A program made the position numbers and the translations under genes. Shown piece by piece: positions 1-6,295 of a DNA stretch of 11,911 nt (its first letter is position 1; every line of letters begins with the position of its first letter). The stretch is from Bacteroidota bacterium (lineage in GTDB: Bacteria; Bacteroidota; Bacteroidia; Bacteroidales; Prolixibacteraceae): the NCBI GenBank assembly GCA_023488865.1, contig JAMDDG010000140.1, positions 1 through 11,911 of the forward strand. The letters run 5' to 3'. The notes beneath the pieces are model-generated. The model was not told the DNA's origin, ran no database searches, and was given only the letters and a program-made list of their open reading frames with translations.

Positions 1-402
1 ATGAAAAGTATCGCCATCTGGCTGGCCGACTCACTGATCCCTCAGGTTACGATCAGAACCGGACTAAAAGCCAAAGATTTTGCCCCGCCGGCCACAACCG
101 AACAACCGAAAGAACGGGATCCGCTGATGCACAAAAAGATGTCGGCCCGTTGTTTCAGGGAGGTGCAAAGGGCATCTCTCAAAATTGGGCCAGACACCTT
201 GCCTGCCAATGTTCCGATGCTTTTCATGCACGGCTCCCACGACAGGGTTTCGGCGCCGGCCGCTTCCGAAAAACTGGCCAACAGCCTTCCCGGCAGGGTG
301 ACTTACCGCGAATGGAAGGAGGGGCCGCACCAACTGCATGCCTGGGACCAGAACGACCGGGTGACCCGCTTTACCATCGATTGGATAAACAAACAGTTAT
401 GA
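1..402 (+). CDS. Alpha/beta hydrolase, monoacylglycerol lipase-like (5'-truncated by window edge)
   Basis: This is the C-terminal 133 residues of a serine hydrolase of the Hydrolase_4 / lysophospholipase (monoglyceride lipase-like) type. Family members cleave acyl esters with a Ser-Asp-His triad. The fragment shows the last two triad members: Asp81 in GSHDRV, after a hydrophobic strand (VPMLFMHG), and His110 in GPHQLH. The nucleophile motif GxSxG is absent and should lie upstream, so the ATG at base 1 is very probably an internal methionine and the gene begins outside the window. Residues 10-60 resemble the cap region of such lipases (a 'DPLMHKKMSAR' stretch). The TGA stop overlaps the ATG of the next gene as ATGA, which implies co-transcription and translational coupling with the GSCFA protein. 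The substrate cannot be told from this fragment. Confidence 0.8.
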   Translation: MKSIAIWLADSLIPQVTIRTGLKAKDFAPPATTEQPKERDPLMHKKMSARCFREVQRASLKIGPDTLPANVPMLFMHGSHDRVSAPAASEKLANSLPGRVTYREWKEGPHQLHAWDQNDRVTRFTIDWINKQL

Positions 403-1394
403 TAACTTTTCGCACTGAAGTCGGATTGCCCAAGGTTGCCAGGCAACTCTCCTACCGCCGGAATGCCCTGATGATAGGCTCCTGTTTTACCGAAAATATC
501 GGCAACTACCTGCAAAAGAATTGCTTCCCGGTCCTGACCAATCCATGCGGGATATTGTACAATCCGGCATCGATGGCCGAATGTACCGACTTCCTGGTAA
601 GGGAAAAACAATTTACAGCAGCCGATCTTTTCTATGCCAACGGACTCTGGAACAATTTTTATTTTCACAGCCGGTTTTCCCATCCGGACAAAGAAACTGC
701 CCTGGCGGGGATGAACGATTCTGTTGCTGCCGCTGCCCGTCAGCTAAGATCGGCCTCCCATCTTTTTCTCACTTTTGGCACCTCGTGGGTCTATCGCGAA
801 AAAGAGGGGAACAAGATCGTCGGAAACTGTCACAAACTTCCTGCCAACCGGTTTATCCGCGAACGGTTGTCGGTTGAAGCAATGTCGGTCCAATGGATCG
901 AACTCCTCAACCGGCTCTTCATTCTCAATCCGGAGCTAAACGTCGTGTTCACAATTAGTCCGATACGGCATCTGAAAGATGGCAGCTACGAGAATCAGGT
1001 TAGCAAGTCGGCGCTTTTTCTGCTTGTTGATCAATTACTTTCCCATTTTGGTAACGGCAAAGTCACCTATTTCCCCTCCTACGAACTGGTGATGGATGAG
1101 CTGCGCGATTACCGATTTTATGCATCCGACATGTTGCACCTGAGCGAAACGGCAACCGCTTTTGTGCAGGAAAAATTCAACGATGTTTTCCTGGACAGCG
1201 AAAGCAAGGAGATCAGTTTCACGGTAGGAAAACTGGTTAAATCATTATCTCACAAACCATTTCAGGCGGAAAGTTCTGCCTACCAGGATTTGCTTTCCAA
1301 ATTGAAGGAGGAAGCATCGAAAATCGAAGCCAACTATCCTTTTGTCGATTTGAAAAATTTAAGAATTGACATCATCCAAAAAAGGGGGTTTTAA
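399..1394 (+). CDS. GSCFA-domain protein (SGNH-like putative hydrolase/esterase)
   Basis: A 331-residue protein of the GSCFA family, named for its N-terminal motif, seen here as GSCFTENIG at residues 27-35. The family is related to SGNH/GDSL hydrolases. Ser28 is the expected nucleophile, and DMLHLS (244-249) resembles the DxxH block that supplies the catalytic Asp and His. Other conserved-looking blocks are FGTSW (126-130), NCHKLPANRF (143-152) and SPIRHLKDG (187-195). Length is typical of the family. I chose the ATG at 399 rather than the in-frame ATG at 150, because the earlier start would run entirely inside the hydrolase gene and adds unrelated sequence before the family's usual N-terminus. 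No signal peptide is visible, so it is probably cytoplasmic. Its substrate is unknown; pairing with a lipase-like hydrolase suggests acyl or acetyl ester chemistry, which is inference. Confidence 0.85.
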   Translation: MITFRTEVGLPKVARQLSYRRNALMIGSCFTENIGNYLQKNCFPVLTNPCGILYNPASMAECTDFLVREKQFTAADLFYANGLWNNFYFHSRFSHPDKETALAGMNDSVAAAARQLRSASHLFLTFGTSWVYREKEGNKIVGNCHKLPANRFIRERLSVEAMSVQWIELLNRLFILNPELNVVFTISPIRHLKDGSYENQVSKSALFLLVDQLLSHFGNGKVTYFPSYELVMDELRDYRFYASDMLHLSETATAFVQEKFNDVFLDSESKEISFTVGKLVKSLSHKPFQAESSAYQDLLSKLKEEASKIEANYPFVDLKNLRIDIIQKRGF

Positions 1395-1400
1395 ATTTTT
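1353..1400 (+). terminator. A/T-only hairpin at the end of the GSCFA gene, possible weak terminator
   Basis: AAAAATTTAA at 1353-1362 is a perfect inverted repeat of TTAAATTTTT at 1391-1400, separated by 28 bases. G-U and A-U pairs could extend the stem inward and one G-U outward, and the right arm is followed by three more T. The stem spans the TAA stop at 1392-1394. The pairs are all A-U and the loop is long, so stability is doubtful. It fits the boundary between two operons but could be chance in A/T-rich DNA. Confidence 0.25.
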
Positions 1401-1485
1401 TTTAATCATAGCTTTACTTATTTTTAAAGAATCTAAGGTTGATTTTATATACCTTACATTCGTTGAAATCTAAAAGTTCGTAAAT
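1395..1485 (+). promoter_or_regulatory. A/T-rich leader upstream of the glycogen operon; weak promoter candidate
   Basis: These 91 bases are strongly A/T-rich, unlike the flanking genes, and must hold the operon promoter if the debranching gene is transcribed separately. TACATTCG at 1455-1462 matches the Bacteroidota -7 element TAnnTTTG in all but one fixed base and lies about 23 bases before the start codon. I find no TTTG (-33) element at the expected 19-21 base spacing; the nearest TTG, at 1439-1441, is too close. Assignment is tentative. Confidence 0.25.
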
Positions 1486-3444
1486 ATGGGATACCTCAAT
1501 TTTGATAAAGATAAATTAGTTAATTTATCCTATTCCCTGGAACGCGAAACGTTACGGACCAATCGTGGGGGCGCTTATACATCCACCACGCTGGCCGGTT
1601 GCAACACCCGGAAATACCACGGGTGGCTGGTCGTCCGGCTGGATGAGCTGGATGGTGGCAAGCATGTCCTTCTATCCTCTCTGGATGAATCAGTTATCCA
1701 ACATGAGGCACAGTTCAATCTTGGGATTCACAAATATCCGGGCGATTTTTATGAACCGAAAGGCCACAAATACATCCGTAATTTTGAGTTTGACACCATT
1801 CCAAAGCATACCTACCGGGTTGGAGGGGTCATTCTGACAAGAACCCGGTTATTGGTTGAACACGAAAATCTGTTGTTGGTCAAATATACTTTGGAGGAGG
1901 CAAACAGTCCGACGAAACTGCGGTTCAGGCCGTTTATGGCCTTCCGCAGTGTGCACTCGCTCAGCAAGGCCAATCTTTACGCCAATTCTAAATATACTCC
2001 GGTTGCCAACGGAATAAGGATGAGCCTTTATGAAGGTTATCCCGAATTCTTTATGCAATTCTCCAAAGCCTGTGATTTTGTTCCGGTTCCCGACTGGTAC
2101 AAAAACATTGAATACATCAGGGAGCAGGAGAGAGGTTACGAATTTCAGGAAGATCTTTTTGTCCCGGGCTATTTTGAGGTTTCAATCGAAAAAGGGGAAT
2201 CAATTATTTTTTCCGCTTCTACTACCGTGCAGAAACCGTCCGAGTTCCTGAAAAGATACGATAAAGAGAAAATATACCGTATCCCAAGAGACTCCTTTAT
2301 CAATTGTTTGCGCAATGCAGGTCAGCAGTTTATGTGGAAACGTCCCGACGGGCTCGATCTCATTGCAGGCTATCCCTGGTACGAATCTGTTTCAAGGCAA
2401 ACCTTAATCGCGCTGCCGGGCATTTTCCTGCTAAATGGTGATCTTAAAAATTTCGAAGCCGTATTGCAGACTAACCTGAAGCGCTTAAAGAACGGACTTT
2501 TGCCCAAATACGCCGGACAAGAGAGCTTCTATGATGCGGCCGATGCCCCTTTGCTGGTTTTTTACGCCTTACAGCAACTTGCAAAAGTCCTGCCGGCAAG
2601 TGAGATTTGGACAACATACGGTCCTTCCTTAAAAGAGATTTTAAACCACTACCGTGAAGGCACCGATTTCAACATCCACATGCTGGAAAATGGTTTGATC
2701 TACGCCAAGAAAGAGGGTGTCGCCCTTACCTGGATGGACGATTATGTGGACGGAATCCCGGTCACCCCGCGGGGTGGATTGGCTGTTGAGATCAATGCTT
2801 TGTGGTACAATGCAATCTGTTTTGCCATCGAACTGGCCTCCGCTTCCGGCGACAAGGCCTTTGTGAAGGCATGGAAGGAACTTCCGGCGCTTGTTGCCGA
2901 ATCTTTCCTCTCACTTTTTTGGTGCGAGGAGTGTGGTCAACTGGCCGATTACATCGATGGCGAATACACCGACTGGTCGGTAAGGCCCAATATGCTTCTG
3001 GCGGCAGCCCAGGATTTTTCGCCTTTGTCGCGCAGCCAGAAGAAAATGATCATCAGTACGGTACGAGACAAGTTGCTCACCCCGGTCGGGATTCGCACGC
3101 TCTCGCCGGAAGATGTCTCCTACAAAGGATTTTCAGGGGAACATGTCTGCAATTTTTCGGAGGCGGCACACCAGGGAACTGTGTATCCATTCCTGATCTA
3201 TCCATTTGTGAAAACCTACCTGGAGGTGCACAGGTCAGGTGGTCTATCGTTTGCCAGGAACTGCCTGGAAGGGTTTAAAAACGAGATGTTCGAGAACTGC
3301 ATCGGGACACTTTCTGAAGCATACGAGGGGAATCCGCCCCACACGGCAAAGGGCTCCGTATCGCAAGCCTGGAATGTGGCCGCAGTGATCATGGCCAATG
3401 CACTGGTGGAACAATTTGAAGAAGAAAACAGAAACAAAAGCTAA
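1486..3444 (+). CDS. Glycogen debranching enzyme (amylo-alpha-1,6-glucosidase type, GH133)
   Basis: A 652-residue cytoplasmic enzyme expected to hydrolyse alpha-1,6 branch linkages of glycogen or limit dextrins, complementing phosphorylase. The N-terminal GDE_N-like domain (about 10-250) begins with the characteristic SLERETLRTNRGGAYTS and NTRKYHGWLV blocks (17-49). The C-terminal (alpha/alpha)6-barrel domain (about 270-640) carries GYPWYESVSRQT (295-306), LTWMDDYVDGIPVTPRGG (414-431, with Asp418 or Asp419 in the TWMD motif equivalent to the general acid region of eukaryotic debranching enzymes), VEINALWYNA (434-443), GIRTLSP (535-541), HQGTVYP (562-568) and SQAWNVAA (626-633). Length matches Bacteroides homologues. 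It is the first gene of the trio, with only 13 bases to the glycosyltransferase start. No signal peptide is seen, consistent with action on intracellular glycogen. The start ATG at 1486 leads directly into the conserved N-terminus. Confidence 0.92.
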   Translation: MGYLNFDKDKLVNLSYSLERETLRTNRGGAYTSTTLAGCNTRKYHGWLVVRLDELDGGKHVLLSSLDESVIQHEAQFNLGIHKYPGDFYEPKGHKYIRNFEFDTIPKHTYRVGGVILTRTRLLVEHENLLLVKYTLEEANSPTKLRFRPFMAFRSVHSLSKANLYANSKYTPVANGIRMSLYEGYPEFFMQFSKACDFVPVPDWYKNIEYIREQERGYEFQEDLFVPGYFEVSIEKGESIIFSASTTVQKPSEFLKRYDKEKIYRIPRDSFINCLRNAGQQFMWKRPDGLDLIAGYPWYESVSRQTLIALPGIFLLNGDLKNFEAVLQTNLKRLKNGLLPKYAGQESFYDAADAPLLVFYALQQLAKVLPASEIWTTYGPSLKEILNHYREGTDFNIHMLENGLIYAKKEGVALTWMDDYVDGIPVTPRGGLAVEINALWYNAICFAIELASASGDKAFVKAWKELPALVAESFLSLFWCEECGQLADYIDGEYTDWSVRPNMLLAAAQDFSPLSRSQKKMIISTVRDKLLTPVGIRTLSPEDVSYKGFSGEHVCNFSEAAHQGTVYPFLIYPFVKTYLEVHRSGGLSFARNCLEGFKNEMFENCIGTLSEAYEGNPPHTAKGSVSQAWNVAAVIMANALVEQFEEENRNKS

Positions 3445-3457
3445 CGGGACCAAAGAT

Positions 3458-4747
3458 ATGAAGGTACTGATGTTTGGATGGGAATTTCCCCCTCATATAA
3501 GTGGTGGATTGGGTACGGCAAGTTACGGCTTGACCAAAGGGTTGGCTCAGTTCAACGATATCGAGGTGCTTTTTGTGGTCCCGAAAGCTTACGGCGACGA
3601 AGACGATACGGCCGTAAAGAAGATCATTGGGGCCAACGAGATCACCATTACAAGGAAACATATACAGGTTCAAAATACTGAAAAACAAATCGATGTAACT
3701 GAGGTGCAATCAAATTTGATCCCTTATGCCGACCCTGAAGAGTTCTGGCAACTGACGCAACAGCGACTTTCCTCTTCTACCCGCTTTGTGCAGACAGATG
3801 CTCAGGGGAAAATCCCATTCTCCGGAAAATATGGGTCCAACCTGCTTGAGGAGATAGCCAATTATGCCATTGTCGCAGAGTACATTGGCCGCGAATATGA
3901 TTTTGATGTGATCCATGCCCACGATTGGTTAGCCTATCCTGCCGGGATTGCCGCCAAAAGGGTGAGCGGGAAACCGTTAGTGATCCACGTGCATGCTACC
4001 GACTTCGACCGCAGCGGCGGGAGTGTCAACCCAAAAGTATACAGCATCGAAAGGGAAGGTATGGAAGTTGCAGACCAGATTATCACCGTTAGCAACCTTA
4101 CCAAAAAGATCGTGATCGAAAAATACGGCATCGATCCGGGAAAGATTACAACCGTCTATAATGCGGTGGAACCCGTCGAAAACAAAGATGCTGAATGCTT
4201 AAAGAGAGGCATTAACGACAAGATCGTCACTTTTTTGGGCCGCATCACCCTGCAGAAAGGACCCGAATATTTCATCGAAGCAGCCTATCAGGTACTGAAA
4301 CGCACCGACAACGTCCGGTTTGTGATGGCAGGGAGCGGCGACATGATGGAGAAGATGATCAGGCGAACAGCCAGGCTGGGTATTTCAGACCGGTTTCATT
4401 TTACCGGTTTCCTTCGCGGAGAGGATGTTTTCGAAATGTTCCGAATGAGCGATGTTTATGTGATGCCCTCTGTTTCAGAACCCTTTGGGATTTCTCCCTT
4501 AGAAGCCATGATGACAGATGTGCCCGTTATCATCTCGAAGCAATCCGGTGTTGCCGAAATTCTTACCCATGCACTCAAAATTGATTTTTGGGATATCAAT
4601 GCCATGGCTGATGCCATTTATGGGATTATCAAATACCCTGCCCTCTCTGCCATGTTCAAAAAATTTGGCCGCGTTGAGGTTGATAACCTGCAATGGAAAC
4701 ATTCTGCAGGCCATGTTCGTGAAGTTTACAAAAAAGCAATCAGATAA
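3458..4747 (+). CDS. GT4-family glycosyltransferase with glycogen-synthase-like motifs
   Basis: A 429-residue GT-B fold retaining glycosyltransferase, a candidate for alpha-glucan chain synthesis. The N-terminal half resembles starch/glycogen synthases: MKVLMFGWEFPPHISGGLG (1-19), HAHDW (153-157) and HATDFDRSGG (179-188). The C-terminal Glycos_transf_1 domain has a GRITLQKGPEYF block (261-272), AGSGD (291-295) and the E-x7-E signature EPFGISPLE (341-349). The lysine of the KxGGL motif that binds the nucleotide sugar in bacterial GlgA (GT5) is not present; the sequence reads HISGGLG. I chose the ATG at 3458, because the conserved N-terminus starts there and the upstream in-frame ATG at 3398 lies within the debranching gene. 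It is 13 bases after that gene and 24 bases before the GH57 gene, so all three are likely one transcript. The donor (UDP- or ADP-glucose) cannot be told; placement in glycogen metabolism rests partly on context. Confidence 0.85.
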   Translation: MKVLMFGWEFPPHISGGLGTASYGLTKGLAQFNDIEVLFVVPKAYGDEDDTAVKKIIGANEITITRKHIQVQNTEKQIDVTEVQSNLIPYADPEEFWQLTQQRLSSSTRFVQTDAQGKIPFSGKYGSNLLEEIANYAIVAEYIGREYDFDVIHAHDWLAYPAGIAAKRVSGKPLVIHVHATDFDRSGGSVNPKVYSIEREGMEVADQIITVSNLTKKIVIEKYGIDPGKITTVYNAVEPVENKDAECLKRGINDKIVTFLGRITLQKGPEYFIEAAYQVLKRTDNVRFVMAGSGDMMEKMIRRTARLGISDRFHFTGFLRGEDVFEMFRMSDVYVMPSVSEPFGISPLEAMMTDVPVIISKQSGVAEILTHALKIDFWDINAMADAIYGIIKYPALSAMFKKFGRVEVDNLQWKHSAGHVREVYKKAIR

Positions 4748-4771
4748 ATCACTTCGATAAGAGTTCAAACC

Positions 4772-6145
4772 ATGAAGACAATCTGCCTGAATTTTCAAAT
4801 ACACCAGCCTTTTCGCTACCGCAAGTATCGTTTTTTTGATATTGGTAATGATTCCTATTATTACGATGACTATGCCAATGAAACCATCTTGCGAAAAATG
4901 GCCGATAGTTGCTATCTTCCTGCCAATCACATTCTTCTGAAGCAAATTAGAAAATGCAAAGGAAAATTTAAAGTATCCTTTTCTATCTCTGGTATCGCTT
5001 TGGACCAATTTAAACTTTATGCGCCTGAAGTAATCGATTCTTTTAAAGAATTGGCGGCAACCGGTTGTGTGGAGTTTCTATCGGAAACTTATGCCAATTC
5101 GATGGCTTCACTTGTTGATGATCAAATATTTGCAGAGCAAGTAAAAGCTCACGACGATTTGATTGAAGCGCTTTTTCAACAAAGGCCCAAAGTTTTTCGC
5201 AACACGGAAATGATCTACTCAGATGAGTTGGGCGACCTTATTTATCGTTTAGGTTTCGAGACCGTCATCACAGAGGGGGCAAAACACATTCTTGGATGGA
5301 AAAGTCCCAACTACCTCTATTGCAATGCCCTCAATCCAAGACAAAAAGTGCTGATGCGTAACTTCCGGCTCAGCGACGACCTCTCGTTCCGCTTTTCCAA
5401 TTCGTCCTGGAACGAATATCCGCTCACCGCATCAAAAATGGCCAACTGGCTGGTTGAACTTCCCAAAAATGAAGAGATTGTCAATATTTTTGTGAATTAC
5501 GAGACATTTGGGGTCATTCAAAAGAAAAATAGTGGGATTTTCGACTTTCTGGATAGCTTACCGGAGATGATTTTGAAATCCAAAGAGCTCTCCTTCTCAA
5601 CACCAAGTGAGGCGGTTAAAGTGCTGCAGCCAGTTTCTGCCGTACATGTGTTGCATCCTATCTCCTGGGCAGATGAAGAACGTGACCTTTCGGCCTGGTT
5701 GGGGAATGAACTTCAGAAAGAAGCATTTAACCACCTCTATGAACTTAAAGAAAGAGTAAAAAAATGCACCGATCCGGCACTCTTAAAGGATTGGACCTAC
5801 CTGCAATCCAACGATCACCTCTATTACATGTGTACCAAATTTTTCTCCGACGGTGAAGTGCACAAATTTTTCAACCCTTACGGAAATCCTTATGAAGCAT
5901 TTATCAACTACATGAACGTGTTGAGCGATTTTACCCTGCGGTTGAACACATTGGTCCCAATCAATGAAAACGAATCTGAATTGACAAAACTGAAACTGGC
6001 CTTTGAAGAGAAAACAAAAAAATTGGAAGAGGCAGAGCTGGAGCTGAAGCAACTCAGAAAACCCAAAGCCACAAAACAAAAAGTGGGTACTGAGAAAAAA
6101 ATTGTAACAAAACCAAAAAAGGCTCAAAAAACTGCTTCTAAATAA
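4772..6145 (+). CDS. GH57 alpha-amylase-like protein with substituted acid/base residue
   Basis: A 457-residue GH57-family protein. Family members are retaining alpha-glucan hydrolases, transferases or branching enzymes using a Glu nucleophile and an Asp acid/base. Region 1 is FQIHQPFR (8-15); region 2 is GCVEFLSETYANSMASL (98-114); region 3 is VFRNTEMIYSDE (141-152), with Glu146 as expected nucleophile; region 5 is SWADEERDLSAWLGNELQ (298-315). Region 4 reads FVNYETFGVIQ (240-250), where active alpha-amylase relatives have Asp in place of Asn242 (codon AAT, 5495-5497). Residues from about 398 form a charged, heptad-like helix followed by a lysine-rich end (KPKATKQK, KKIVTKPKKAQK). No signal peptide is visible. 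As third gene of the trio it should act on intracellular glucan, but amylase activity is doubtful. GH57 'alpha-amylase-like' proteins lacking catalytic residues are, as I recall, known in Bacteroidota, so this may be a lineage trait. Confidence 0.88.
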   Translation: MKTICLNFQIHQPFRYRKYRFFDIGNDSYYYDDYANETILRKMADSCYLPANHILLKQIRKCKGKFKVSFSISGIALDQFKLYAPEVIDSFKELAATGCVEFLSETYANSMASLVDDQIFAEQVKAHDDLIEALFQQRPKVFRNTEMIYSDELGDLIYRLGFETVITEGAKHILGWKSPNYLYCNALNPRQKVLMRNFRLSDDLSFRFSNSSWNEYPLTASKMANWLVELPKNEEIVNIFVNYETFGVIQKKNSGIFDFLDSLPEMILKSKELSFSTPSEAVKVLQPVSAVHVLHPISWADEERDLSAWLGNELQKEAFNHLYELKERVKKCTDPALLKDWTYLQSNDHLYYMCTKFFSDGEVHKFFNPYGNPYEAFINYMNVLSDFTLRLNTLVPINENESELTKLKLAFEEKTKKLEEAELELKQLRKPKATKQKVGTEKKIVTKPKKAQKTASK

Positions 6146-6163
6146 CTTGTGTAATGTAAAGTA

Positions 6164-6186
6164 AATGTTATAATTACGGTAACATT
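6164..6186. repeat. 7-bp inverted repeat in the glgP upstream region
   Basis: AATGTTA (6164-6170) and TAACATT (6180-6186) are perfect inverted copies around a 9-base spacer, giving an operator-like dyad just after the GH57 stop. The stem is A/T-rich with no downstream T-run, so a terminator is unlikely. A protein-binding site or chance are the alternatives. Confidence 0.3.
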
Positions 6187-6258
6187 GTAAATCTGGAGCC
6201 GTATTTATTTAAAAATGATCGTCGAAATTGGTATCATTGCGACCCAATAAAACGACAC

Positions 6259-6290
6259 TTTTGATGTGTCTCGTTGTGTTAATTTATTTG
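6259..6290 (+). promoter_or_regulatory. Candidate Bacteroidota-type promoter of glgP
   Basis: TTTG at 6260-6263 (preceded by another T) and TTTATTTG at 6283-6290 are 19 bases apart. This matches the Bacteroidota consensus TTTG-N19-21-TAnnTTTG with one mismatch in the -7 box. The -7 box ends 5 bases before the preferred ATG at 6296, so the transcript would be leaderless or nearly so. That makes the call uncertain despite the good match. Confidence 0.35.
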
Positions 6291-6295
6291 AAAGA

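Noticed and set aside
150..398. Upstream extension of the GSCFA reading frame to an ATG at 150
   Set aside because: It lies wholly within the hydrolase gene, adds 83 residues with no family resemblance, and the ATG at 399 gives the usual GSCFA N-terminus and a classic ATGA overlap.
1439..1462. TTG at 1439-1441 paired with TACATTCG at 1455-1462 as a full promoter of the glycogen operon
   Set aside because: The 13-base spacing is well short of the 19-21 bases expected for Bacteroidota promoters; only the -7-like box was kept, as a weak candidate.
3398..3457. Upstream in-frame start of the GT4 gene
   Set aside because: The 20 added residues overlap the debranching gene and precede the conserved MKVLMFGWEFPP start.
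6266..6295. GTG start adding ten residues to the phosphorylase
   Set aside because: GTG is a rarer start, the added residues look unconserved, and an ATG follows in frame at 6296. It is not fully excluded.
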